19,278 nt of DNA, from contig SGPM01000435.1 in assembly GCA_004802725.1 (NCBI GenBank), forward strand, positions 1 through 19,278, given 5' to 3'. Position 1 is the first letter of the stretch. Each line of letters starts with the position of its first letter. Position numbers and translations under genes: made by a program. Origin of the DNA: Antrodiella citrinella (taxonomy: Eukaryota; Basidiomycota; Agaricomycetes; Polyporales; Steccherinaceae). Below, piece after piece: positions 1 to 9,879 of this stretch. The notes under the pieces were generated by a model. That model was not told where the DNA came from and searched no databases. It saw only the letters and a list, made by a program, of their open reading frames with translations.

Positions 1-84
1 AGAGGAAAGGAGGCATACCGTTGTGGCCAGAGAACCGCTACTTTTATTGACGCCTGGGTGGCCAGCAACCTGTCGGAGATCTGA
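1..84 (+). CDS. Possible 3' end of a gene entering from the left
   Basis: Reading from base 1, frame 1 is open for 27 codons and stops at TGA (82-84), giving a tail that ends in FIDAWVASNLSEI. Its amphipathic look suggests a real C-terminus. The piece is too short to assign, and the other two plus frames are also open for part of this stretch. No family was recognised, so this is only a suggestion. Confidence 0.2.
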   Translation, partial: RGKEAYRCGQRTATFIDAWVASNLSEI

Positions 85-841
85 TTAAGCGATACAAAGG
101 GACAATGGGTATGAAAAGAGATTCACCAGATCTTGCCGCAATTTGCAGTGAGGTGGCCACTCAATTTGCCCGAAACGGACAATGCGTGTACGGTGTATTA
201 GTAGAAAGCCGAGTGAGGCTGTAGAACAATAGCACCAGCCGTTACGATGAGACACTCAACACGCGTGCAGAAATGACACGCACCCAACAGTTTCAGCTTT
301 GCTCTGAAGACAAAGCGAGTGGCACAGTACAGCGTTGGCAGATTCAGTCCCCTGGAGTGTACCTTTGAAACACACGCGTTTCCTTTTGTCAAACCCGGGC
401 AACAATGTCGCGGGGATTGAGGATGAGATGGAGAGGAAGATGTGCCACTGATCAGAGCGACGGGGCCAGATCGCTTAACTAGGCGCCGAAACGCGACGCG
501 TCGTGGTCACGTGTCTGCGTGTTTATTCGGCGCCTACGGTTTGTTCACCACAAACACGAAACGTCACATAGTACTGGCAGCTGCAACACGCAAGGCGCGA
601 GTAACTTGCAGTCACGGTCCACATCCTGCCTCCTCCTCTCGCTATGATACTGTAGAACGAACTCGAATCTGACTTTCGATTTATTCAGGTTCAGGCGTCT
701 TGGCGGCGCGCTAGTCTCTTGGTGATCTTGACTCTTGACTCTTGTTTTGTACTACCTTCGAGTCAGGTGTAGGTGCTCAGACTGAAGTACAGGAAGACAC
801 CAAGTCCTCGCTATTGTGGCTGCATAATCTCCTGCAACAAT
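85..841. other. Stretch with no supported gene
   Basis: The open frames here (for example minus 198-392 and plus 442-672) are short, Arg/Thr-rich and lack family likeness or convincing splice partners. At about 725-745, just before the next gene, the heptamer TCTTGAC recurs in tandem. The stretch presumably carries the promoter and 5' leader of the gene at 842. Confidence 0.4.
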
Positions 842-1567
842 ATGGATGTTGCGGACGCAGTCCCTTCCGCGCTGGCGATCCAAGTCGAATTCACAAAGTC
901 CTTGCCCACTCCAGACATACCCTCACCCCACTGCGAAGGGATGTCCGAGCACCCTTCTGCGGCACACGCACGCGAACGCCTCCGCCGTGGTCAGCTATCC
1001 CCATCTGCATCGCCGTTATCGATCCACCTCTTCCATGGACTCGCATACACCAGTGGCTCAGCCCTCGGGTACACCCCGCCGTCCACCGTGACGTGCTTGC
1101 ACGCGTTCAGTGTCCCCAACGCTGTCGGACTCACCGCAGGCGCGCGGGCGTGGTCCAAGCACGCGCACCGTTCCACTGTGTCGTCCGAGTCCGTGGTTGC
1201 GGAGGAGAAGAGCAGAGGGTGGTGGGACGGCGCACCGTCGGGGCCTGTGGCGAAGATCAACGAGCGGGCGCTGGCGCTTTTTTGCAAGGTAATGAACAGT
1301 GCAACGTGGCGGAACTTGCATTGGCTACCGCATGCGGTGTTGGTGTATGAAGTACGTGTGGCCGAAGGGTATGGGATGCGTTGGTCTCAGGATCGGAGCA
1401 CTGCAAGCACTGGTGTGAGTGGTCCTGTGCAGAGCGGGAATGATGATGTGGGTGATTTGGTCAGGGATGCTGAAGAGAGTAGGATGCTCGACGAGCGTCC
1501 GTGGATCTTTCGAGGGTTCGTTGAGCCAATGATGAAGAATGGGCACGAGGTTGGTTGGAGGCATTAA
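842..1567 (+). CDS. Conserved agaricomycete protein of unknown function (241 aa)
   Basis: A single-exon reading frame starts at ATG 842 (MDVADAV...) and ends at TAA 1565-1567. The frame is open back to 773, but 842 is its first ATG. The C-terminal third has the pattern I associate with a conserved agaricomycete family of unknown function: a LHWLPHAVLVYEVRVAEGYGMRW-like stretch (about residues 159-181), an acidic linker, then PWIFRGFVEP..NGHEVGWRH at the very end. That aromatic-rich, exactly terminal motif is the best evidence that the frame is real. The N-terminal half is Ser/Pro/His-rich and probably disordered. There is no signal peptide or membrane segment. No biochemical role can be inferred. 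Confidence 0.78.
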   Translation: MDVADAVPSALAIQVEFTKSLPTPDIPSPHCEGMSEHPSAAHARERLRRGQLSPSASPLSIHLFHGLAYTSGSALGYTPPSTVTCLHAFSVPNAVGLTAGARAWSKHAHRSTVSSESVVAEEKSRGWWDGAPSGPVAKINERALALFCKVMNSATWRNLHWLPHAVLVYEVRVAEGYGMRWSQDRSTASTGVSGPVQSGNDDVGDLVRDAEESRMLDERPWIFRGFVEPMMKNGHEVGWRH

Positions 1568-1862
1568 GCTGGTTGGCGACTCGATCACTGGCATGTACTT
1601 ATCTTGCCTTAAAGTTGGGAGACTACCACCACAATGCTTCGCTCGCGATCCACTCGGATCCAAATTTTCAATATCAGCAGATCTTGCAGCAAATGCTCAA
1701 AATCGGGACTATAACGCGCCACACCCTGCCTTCCAGTCCGGTGTCTATCAAAACATCCTCTTGTTCGGACGCACGCTACAAAAACACCCCGCGTGTCTTC
1801 AAGTCACATGTTTCAACTCTCTCCGGCCTTGTCTCATCAGTAAAAGTTACTGCAGCCATTAA

Positions 1863-3300
1863 ATGGCGTCCCAAGACCTAGGTTCACTTGTAAAGCTACA
1901 TAGGCTCCTTGATGAGCTTCCAGGTCAGTCTCATTCTAACGCCATATATCTATCTACTCGACTGCAGTGACGACATCTCAACTAATGAGTTCTTTTCGCT
2001 AGCAACTGTCATCGTTCTCGTAGTGTCTGGCGGATACTTGTGAGTAGTTTTCGAAAAAGAGCACACGCTAGTGGCATTAACTGTTGCTCTTAGGTGGGAT
2101 TTCTTAACGTCCCTCAACTTTGAATACAGCTTTCTGAAGCGAAGGAAATTGTTCACATGGCCAATGGTATAGTCAATATCATGACCGATGTCCATTTTTA
2201 TCACACCGCTCATCGAAAGCCAATCTCTCACAAGGTTCCCTATTTTGCTGGACGTTACCTTGCCCTATGTGTCGTTTGCCTTGCGTAAGCATCTGGACTA
2301 TGGACTATATACCAAGTAACAACTGCCTGACATCATCTCGAACGTGAGTATATACCTAACTTTGCCAGTTCCTGGAGGCTTTCCTGGGGTGACTATAGAA
2401 GAGGTTGTAGAAGCGATGGAAGATGGCAGCTTTCCGGTCCTGGACCTGAGCAGTGCGAGTTGGATTTCGGAATTCCTGGAGCAAGTACGTATTCTTCTCG
2501 ACATGTCTCATATGATAAATTTGTATCTCATACATCTGCCAGCTGTTTGGCAATATCACTAATGCTTTGGCGACTCTAAGCTTGGGCATACGCGCGCAAG
2601 TTAATCCTTACAATGCGCACGGCATGCCTCAACTCACTGACGGTTTATTAGGATGGCGATATGGGGCTTCAAGCGGAAAATCGTAGTCGCTCTGGTACTC
2701 TGTTTTGTTGGCCAATGGGTCGCAATCATAATAGGTCAGACTGAACGCTTTGTCGTACATGTCATTGGCTGAACTCCCATACCTTGAAGAGAATGTGCTC
2801 ACAAACTCACAACTCTCGTTATTTGACGACCGGCCTTTTGTCCGTATGCAGATTGTGCTATTGACACCTCTCGCCTACACGACGGCTCTCGATATTGTCA
2901 TCTTCATTCTGACAGCCTGCAGGATACAGAGGCTTCGATCAGACGGAACGCACACCCGGCTCCTGGATCGAATGCTCAAAGATGGATTCTTCTATTTCCT
3001 ACTTGCGTAAGTGAGAACCTGCTACGCCTTACAGGATATGTACTGATCGTTCGATGCACTTACAGTGTATCAGTCAACGTTGTGATGTTGTACATACAAA
3101 TAGCCTCAGCAAACGGCGGCGCGGGAGCGATTCTAGTGGACTTGGGGAATTTTCCATCGGCTATCCTTTCATCGGTGCGTCCTAGTCATCTTGTGTGTAT
3201 TTGCATGGCCCGTGATTCTGATATCTGTATTCTGCAGATGATCTCCAATCGACTTGTGCGCAGGGTAGCAAACTTCTCGACGACGATGCCAGCTGTATAG
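1863..3300 (+). CDS. Ten-exon multi-pass membrane protein (about 266 aa), agaricomycete family
   Basis: Exons read: 1863-1923, 2003-2039, 2094-2166, 2235-2284, 2430-2484, 2543-2595, 2652-2734, 2790-3006, 3066-3174, 3238-3300; together 801 nt in frame. The product has a short N-terminal helix (SLVKLHRLLDELP), a first membrane span, the GGYLWDFLTSLNFEYSFL motif, then about six more hydrophobic spans ending in RLVRRVANFSTTMPAV. This order (YLWDF..L.FEY, GRY, LFGN, MAIWGFKRK, GQW, ALDIVIF, LKDGFFYF, RRVANF) fits a multi-pass protein family I know as abundant and uncharacterised in agaricomycete genomes; a receptor-like role is possible but unproven. The intron at 2596-2651 uses a GC donor (GCAAGT). 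The 145-nt intron 2285-2429 is the least certain: it was chosen because it restores the frame and expected length. Most other introns are 54-79 nt. Confidence 0.72.
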
Positions 3301-3735
3301 TGAGTGCGCTCTCACTCACGATGCTGCGACACGTCTCGATGCGATCGTTCATGTTTAGTCTCGTCACGGAAGATACCTTTGTATTTCAACCTGTCGCCAC
3401 TCGTAACTGTGATTTAGGCGCTGAAGAGCCGTAGCCCATCATACGGCTGCATACAGTCTCGGTGGTTCGAATTCGTCATATTATCGACGATAGCACCTCA
3501 TCTCTTCTTGTACAGTGCCAACTTTGTAAAATCTTGTTAGCTTGGCATCTTGGAGGACGTGCCTATAAGCAATTACTTACCTTGTCGTCCCCGACTCGTC
3601 CGCCGACCGGACTGAGAGGCTGACATGTGTCCAGTCCAAATTCTAATGTGGCGTCGACACATATGCCCTGGCTGACCTTTCTTTCTTACTTATACTAGAT
3701 CAACGTACTATTCGGTACAACTTTACCTCTCCAAC
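3301..3735. other. Intergenic stretch, no gene seen
   Basis: This lies between the stop of the membrane-protein gene and ATG 3736. No frame of useful length or family likeness was found on either strand. It must contain the 3' end of the upstream gene and the promoter of the downstream gene; a pyrimidine-rich run with ACTTATACTAG sits about 40 nt before ATG 3736. Confidence 0.45.
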
Positions 3736-5237
3736 ATGGCATTCTTGAATGTCCTAGTCACTTCCTTGGAGTTTGTATTCGCGATATGGATCTGGTTTCT
3801 CGCCTTCTGGCTTCGCCCTCTCAGCATGGACGTCGAAGACAGTGCCAGTTCCAGCCAAGGTCATGGAATCATTAGAGCCTCAGAATCAGCGATGTCCTCC
3901 GATACATTGATAATAGCACCCTCGGACTCGTCGGGATCGTTCTTTGCGCCTTACACTGACTCTCCGACCTCTCTGACCTCTAGTGAGTCCATCCCATATT
4001 CCCATCGAGCATATGACTGACCCTTGGCAGCGGGGACACCTCAATTGTCAGCAGCATCTTCGCCAGATCTTGAGCACTCCCCATTTGAGCATATCCGCCA
4101 CGAGAGGTACGTCTCTTCGTTTGTCAGTATTGGCAGTTTCAAGCTCAGCAGTCACAGGAATGGCAGGACTTGCAATATCTTCTCACCTCCCAGTTCGCGC
4201 AAACAGTACCCCACCTCAATGAGCTACGCCGACCTCTCTCAAACCTCGTCGAACGCCCTGGACACACCCGACATGAGCATGTTGACGACAGAAGCCCCAC
4301 CTCCGCTCATTTTTGCCTTCGACGATGACAACGACTCCTTGGATCTCGAGACTGGTCTGGGTATCCGACTTGGCGACGCGGCATCTAGGAACAGCTCTTT
4401 CTTCCTCGGTTCTTCTGCTAGCATCTTCTCCAAGCTTTCCGTCGACTTGCTTTCCCCCACGAAGTCAAAGCCCGCCACGCCTTCCCCCAGTCCGGCCCGG
4501 ACTAATGTCACCGTTGCAGTGACACCCTGGTCCCCGACGCCCGCTCCTCGGAATACGCTACCTTTGTTCACTCGCGATATCGTGGAAGGACTATCCGCCG
4601 AACCGCGGGACCTCATCAGCTTTGGCGTTGAAGCGGCCTCGTACGCGGCAACGTACAGTGGGAGCCCGGAGGCTGACATCCGCCTGGCAGCGTTCTACCT
4701 TTACGATTTCTCGCCGTACGCGTCCTCCGTCGTCGCCGAATTTGACAGTCCTCTCGCTCGAGCTCAAGGCAGCAGCGCCAGTCCGTTCGGGCCCACGTCG
4801 ACTCGGATGCCGTTCCCGGTTAACCTTCAATTGATGGACACTCCGGATGCCCATGCTCGTCCTCAGACGTCACCCTGCATTATGCGTCGTGCAGAACCTT
4901 CCCGCTTGAGGCCTCTTTTGTTGCCNAAGGAGCTAGCGATACGACAGGCAGCGCAAGCTGCGCCTTTTCGGGAGATCTATNCCCCACGGCCGCTCCTCCT
5001 TGCTCANCATGCGGTGAGATATTATCCTGACTCGAAGGCCGTCCTTCGTGTGGACTCGACTGGCTACTCCGTACCGTCCTCCGCTAGGACCTCCCCTCAA
5101 GCCTACTCTCTGACACAAGATGAACAGTATGTCGGTCTTTTAGTATGTATCCTGTATCTCATCTTCTGACGTTGAGCGACAANAGGCCTCTTGAAGTCGA
5201 AGCCGCTGTCTTGCCAGAGCCCNTTTTGGAGTGTTGA
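3736..5237 (+). CDS. Ser/Thr/Pro-rich protein with one N-terminal membrane anchor (464 aa)
   Basis: Three exons, 3736-3982, 4031-5126 and 5186-5237, join in frame (1395 nt). Donors are GTGAGT and GTATGT; introns are 48 and 59 nt, and one N lies just before the second acceptor. Residues about 5-28 (NVLVTSLEFVFAIWIWFLAFWLR) form one strong hydrophobic helix next to a basic residue, likely a signal anchor. The rest is low complexity: Ser/Thr/Pro-rich with many candidate phosphosites, an acidic patch (FDDDNDSLDLETG) and an acidic tail (PLEVEAAVLPEP). No catalytic motif or known domain was recognised. Two Ns in exon 2 and one in exon 3 create unknown residues. The gene converges on the ABHD11-like gene, with the two stops 235 nt apart. 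Confidence 0.72.
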
Positions 5238-6233
5238 AATCCTGCTTCGCACTTCCGTACGATTGATAATGTGAACACATGAGTAGAGTAGTACANGNAG
5301 AATTCGTTGACGTCATANTCAAACCTCAAGCATCCCCTTGCGAGCTCGCNTTCATTCTTGCAAAACCAGCGCTTTGAATGGCATCTAGGTGAAATAGCAG
5401 ANAACATGGTATGTATCATTCTATGTCGCAAGGTGAGGGGGATACAAGCCGATGATCAGTTCGTCTTCACCATTATAAGATGAAATCCAAGACAGCTTTC
5501 TTGACTTCATTAGGCCTATCGATCACGGTCAAAAAAATGAATGCAGACATGAAGCCGACNCTCGTACCTTTCTGCTTGAACTGATTGAAGGGNAATATCA
5601 GACCAGTCGTTATACGCGCAAGAAATGACTCACCCCANTGTCCGGCATCCATTTCGACGAGCTTCATATTGGGGAACAGCTGTTCCGCGGTAACAACGTT
5701 ATGACGGTTGATATATCTAGAACATCAGTAGCAATNAGCTACATCTCTACTTTCAGCTNGAGTCTACGTACCTGCTCTTGGTCCCTTTGAGGAACAACGC
5801 TGGACCCGACCACGTCAATTCACCCGGACAATAAGGGAACCATCCCAGGTCTTCTATAGACGAANTGATCATGTNCAGAGGTACGCGAAATTGGGNTCCG
5901 TGTGGCTTAACAAGAAGGTTGGTCAAGAGAAATGCACGAATCATAGGATCCTGCGCAAATAAATGTCAACGTCAGCTTGTATCATGTTCTAGCGCACTGT
6001 CAGACGCACCGGCTCGTGCGGAAGAAGCATCTCGTCAGCCTCTTTACGNGAACGCACATCGCTCTGTTCAATTTGACGCATGACGTCGACGTATGTTTGG
6101 AACTCGATNGACAACGCTCCTTTCGACGGCGCGATGTCCACTACGATCAGGTGATTGAGCAAGTCTTTTGGTAGGTCCGGGTTCAGAGCGAACGCCATCG
6201 CCGTTTTCCCTCCCCTANATCCTACATCAGACN
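4926..6233. other. Patch of ambiguous bases (low-quality draft sequence)
   Basis: All N bases in the window fall between 4926 and 6233, scattered singly. They touch the last two exons of the 464-aa protein gene and exons 4-6 and introns of the ABHD11-like gene. The reading frames survive, so these look like uncalled bases rather than gaps. Confidence 0.9.
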
Positions 6234-6757
6234 TGTCATTGATGCACACAAGCAACAAGGACTCACATCGAGTGTCCCAGCAAGGACACGTCCTGCAATG
6301 TGTGTGTTTGACAGAAATGGAGTACATCCGCCGCGAGAGCGTCGTACGTCATGGGCATAGCGTGCGGGGAAGCCCCATGATTACGCAAATCCTTACTTCA
6401 ACGTGAGGTTCACGTCCGAGAATATGCAGACGAGATACGAATGGACGTACCAACGAGTAGACCGGTCTCCCTAAATCTCTGCTGAACGCCTTCGCCAATG
6501 CCGACCAATTCTTCTTGTTACCACTTTCACAAGATGAAATTGAGAATCCTCGTAAAACAGTATAAAACGTACAATAATCCATGAAGAATGACTAGGGGCT
6601 TCTCTGTCTTGTTCCCGTTTGGTGGTAGTTGGACTTCGTATTGCAAGTCCACCACTGCCGTTGTGTGAACACGCCGCGTATGTCCCCCTTGCAAACGGGG
6701 AGTTCGACGCCCAGCAGTGAGCAGATTTCGTGTCGACGCGTTCAATATCCTGTACAT
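5473..6757 (-). CDS. ABHD11: ABHD11/Imo32-family alpha/beta hydrolase, probably mitochondrial (301 aa)
   Basis: Eight exons on the minus strand: 6757-6573, 6523-6451, 6391-6267, 6214-6010, 5950-5772, 5716-5634, 5580-5568 and 5515-5473; 906 nt in frame. The first 35 residues are Arg/Ser/Thr-rich with no acidic residue (MYRILNASTRNLLTAGRR...), a likely mitochondrial presequence. The oxyanion-hole motif HGLFGNKKNW is at about 59-68, DLRNHGASPH at about 87-96, the nucleophile elbow GHSMGGKT has Ser at about 127, and the C-terminal GHWVQAERPNEV carries the catalytic His at about 282. The His codon reads CAN, so it could formally be Gln. Length and motif order match ABHD11 and yeast Imo32/Eat1-type proteins, which hydrolyse or transfer acyl esters in mitochondria; the substrate is not predictable here. 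Exon 7 is only 13 nt but is required to produce VQAE after GHW. Confidence 0.93.
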
Positions 6758-7086
6758 GCAGAAACGAAGTGCAGTTTGGGGACCGGGGTACAGTCGGAGT
6801 GATGGACGGTGAAGCCTTATATTACTACTATAAGAAACAAGCACCGCTGCTCGGGGCTGACCGGACCGGATACCATTTGATTTTCCGTACCGCCGAGACC
6901 GAGGTAATGCTGACCTTGCTGAGCAAGAGTCATGAAGCTTGTTGTAGATCAAGTTCTAAGACACAACGACAAACTGTACAAAGACGCAGAAGAGAAATCC
7001 AGATGGAAGACATTTGTGGGAAGCACGTAAACAGTCCGCTAAAGTCCACCGACCCGGAACCTCGCATCTTGCCCGAATCAACAGAT
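6758..7086. other. Intergenic stretch between two minus-strand genes
   Basis: It holds the promoter side of the ABHD11-like gene and the 3' end of the oxalate decarboxylase gene. The ABHD11 frame stays open upstream to 6952, but that extension lacks a mitochondrial or conserved character, so ATG 6757 is preferred. A plus-strand frame at 6730-7092 is low complexity and was not accepted. Confidence 0.5.
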
Positions 7087-9293
7087 TCATGAAGAAATGG
7101 GGCCGACCACGACCTGCTTCGTCGTATTGAACGATGCGATAGTCTCGTCAGACAAGCCCAGATGTGCCTTGACCAAAGCCGGAGGGGTCAGAGCCAACCA
7201 CTGTCACCCCGTTAGGATATAGTTCAGATACTGAAGAGCCGGGGCGGACTCACTTGCGCAAGACCGACATCTTGGAAGACAGCGGTGTTGAAAATTTCCA
7301 AGAACCTGAGGGTTGTGTTACCGATATTCTCGACATAGTGGCCTAGCAATAGAGAATGTAAGTGGCCATGAAGGTTGGCTTTAAGATCAAGTCTCGCTGA
7401 CCGTAGGTTTTCGGTGTGAAACTAATGTCGCCGGCCTGCAATAGCATGTTCAGTCAAGTAGACAAAAGATTTAAACCACGACACCGACCTCGAAATCGTA
7501 AGTTTGAGCGTTACCACTGGATGCGAAGACCGTGATGCGACCCGTTCCTTCCCTGTAATGTCTCTTCAGCCGGAGAAGTCGAAAGTGTATAAGGAGAAAC
7601 TGCGACATACAAGAAGAAACCCCACTCGTCCTGGGTAGGATGCCACTACCGAATTCAGGGAATGCAGTGAGCTTATAAGTCAACACAATATCGGTCAGAG
7701 GTCACATACGTGAAGCTCCCTGGAACAAATATCAATAACTGGTAGAATTTTATGTGTAGCGACGAAGCTTACCTCATGGCTCCAGGCTCAACGGTCACCT
7801 CAGCGACGGCGACTTCAGTGGCAATAGGGAAGGTTGTCGAGTCTGCGACCTTAGCTGTTCCACCCGAATACTGAGTCGCGTTCACCTGCGAGAACGAGAA
7901 CGCGAATGGCTGGGGGATCTGTCCTTGGGGGTCCTGGGGTGGCGTATCGGTTGTGGGCGGAGCTGTCGTTCAAAGCGGATCAGTGGGTGACTATGAAGGG
8001 AAGCACAACGCTGAAACTACACGCTGAAATTACTTACTACCAGGGAAGATGTACAGTTGTTCTCCAGGAATAGTATCAAACGCCGCGATGGTGGTCTGGA
8101 AGTTCTTGGCCAACACTTCCTTCGGCACATGAGCCATCCAATCCGTCAACTGACACCCTTATTAGTCTCTTTATAGCATGTCATGGTGATCTGGTAACTC
8201 GTACCAGGAAGGTGTCGTCCTCGCTGAAGTTGCCGTCCGGGAACACAAGCAAAAACTCACTTCCTTCACCATCTACGCCAGTGGCTTGCAACGAGTGAGG
8301 AATACCAGGAGGGAAATACCATAGGTCACCGGGTCCCTTGGCAGCAAGAGTTCAAATAAAATCCGCTGATGATCGGATGCTTGGACACTCACGACGTTAG
8401 CGACGAAGTTGCGGCCCAGCTGGTCCACAGAGGTGATCTGGGTAGTACCCTGCGGTGACGTTAGCTTGAGTGACTGTGCAATTAGAATATGGACTAACCT
8501 TAAGGACATACGCCCACTTGAACATTGACGTCGCCGATGAGACAAAAAATCCATTGTCATACAAAAGAAAGACTTACCTCTGCCGTCTGATGCCAGTGTA
8601 GCTCACTGTGAAGGCATTAGAGGCAATTGAAGAAGAAGCCGACTAAAGTCGCTTACCGAATGGCCCCAGCTTCCAAGCGCATGTCCACGCCGGCCATGGC
8701 TGCAATCCAACAACAATCAGAATATGACCAGGGGTATTTGGCTCCCATACGCACAAGTTGCAATAGGAAGTTGTTGCACATTTTGCTGACGAGCCCAGCC
8801 ACCGGTTTGGAGCCGGTTATGACTCAAGCCGAATGGCCATTTGACGTTGGGACTGTGAGAGACGAGAAAGGAAAGAAGGTAAGTAGTGCGACATTGAGCG
8901 GTGCTCCATATACACGTACACGCTGCCTGCGTCGGAGGTCGGGGGTGCGAGCAGGTCGGGATTCTGCTGGTCGATTGCTACGTTCTGCGGCCCCAAGATA
9001 GAAGCACCGAGCGAGCCACGGATGGGTTGAACGTCGTCAGTCGTGGTGACGTTCCATTCGACGAAGTTGGGGTCGTCACTGGCCAACGGAACGGTCTGGC
9101 TCGCCGGGGGCGCGGTCGAAACACTCGTACCGTTGACACTGGCACTCGTAGCAGGCGCAGCAACAGGTGTCGAAGAGACGAAGCTGGTAGTGGTGCTGGA
9201 CAGCACTGAAGAGGAGTTACCAGCCGCTGGAGCAGCGGTGACGAACGAGGTTAGTGCGATAGCACAAAGAACGGACGAGAGAAGCTTGTTCAT
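7087..9293 (-). CDS. Secreted bicupin oxalate decarboxylase (465 aa, 15 exons)
   Basis: Exons: 9293-8920, 8852-8755, 8699-8657, 8605-8578, 8516-8499, 8449-8393, 8336-8205, 8149-8038, 7962-7773, 7719-7710, 7645-7611, 7552-7489, 7435-7402, 7342-7254, 7200-7087; 1398 nt in frame. A signal peptide ([23 protein letters not shown]) precedes a Ser/Thr-rich spacer. Cupin 1 has [10 protein letters not shown] (His175, His177, Glu181) and PPGIPHSLQ (His220). Cupin 2 has [11 protein letters not shown] (His354, His356, Glu361) and GHYVENIG (His400). These are the two Mn ligand sets. The lid motif SEDDTF (about 244-249) has Glu in the place of the SENST proton donor of bacterial OxdC, which favours decarboxylase over oxidase activity. 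The enzyme would convert extracellular oxalate to formate and CO2. Exons 5 (18 nt) and 10 (10 nt) are micro-exons. Confidence 0.96.
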
Positions 9294-9340
9294 CTTGGGG
9301 ATTTCCTCGACTGCTGAAGATTCCACTTGCATCGCGAGCC

Positions 9341-9348
9341 TTTTTATA
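9341..9348 (-). promoter_or_regulatory. TATA box of the oxalate decarboxylase gene
   Basis: On the minus strand this reads TATAAAAA, followed by GG. It ends 47 nt before the ATG at 9293, which would give a 5' leader of roughly 20 nt. It is the clearest TATA element in the window and fits a strongly inducible secreted enzyme. Confidence 0.6.
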
Positions 9349-9469
9349 TTCAAGCGGTACATGACAACCTGGTAACGCGGCGCATTGAACTTGTACTACT
9401 GCGAGAGTAGCTGGTCCCAAACGGTTCCATAACTTACCGAACCTGGCGAGCGTCCCGCGTATGACGGTA

Positions 9470-9879
9470 TTACGAACTGAACTGGGCGCCACGACCAAAG
9501 CTTTGCGGCAGGCTTCCGAACCAACTTCGCAGATCCTGGACAACGTTGTTAGAGCGCTGAGATACCTTGTTAGTCGGAGTGCGAAGAGATGTGGGCCTTG
9601 GAACATGTGAACCTAGATGATTGTCGTCCGATTGAACCCGATGGCGGCCACAACATCAGAGTAACCGCCGCGCTCCGGAACGTACCTAGGCCTGACATAG
9701 ACCGTGGCATATGTTGTGAATACAAGCGAAGGTCATGTGGGCACACGAAATATGTAGTGCGCAGAACCCGCACGACTCCAGATACACTGCTGAGTGAGTT
9801 GGTGAGAGGCATGTTATACCAATTACAACGTCAAGACTTACTACCGGTGTTGCCAATATGTTTGTCTGCTGGTGGACAT
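9470..9879 (-). CDS. Tentative small basic protein (94 aa), unknown function
   Basis: Exons 9879-9842, 9789-9686 and 9612-9470 join in frame (285 nt) with good donors (GTAAGT, GTACGT) and CAG/TAG acceptors; introns are 52 and 73 nt. The product (MSTSRQTYWQHRYSVSGVV...) is rich in Arg, Ser and Tyr and ends SWFGSLPQSFGRGAQFSS. No domain was recognised. The frame across both introns and the ATG context support it, but alternative models exist: a 154-codon frame (10150-9686) overlaps it and the real gene might start further upstream. It lies upstream of oxalate decarboxylase on the same strand. Confidence 0.4.

Noticed and set aside
3455..3480. B-box-like GGTTCGAATTC suggesting a tRNA
   Set aside because: No A box at proper distance, no acceptor stem and no T-run terminator.
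6527..6952. Extended N-terminus of the ABHD11-like frame to ATG 6952
   Set aside because: The extra 65 residues are basic and unpatterned; ATG 6757 directly gives a typical mitochondrial presequence and the expected length.
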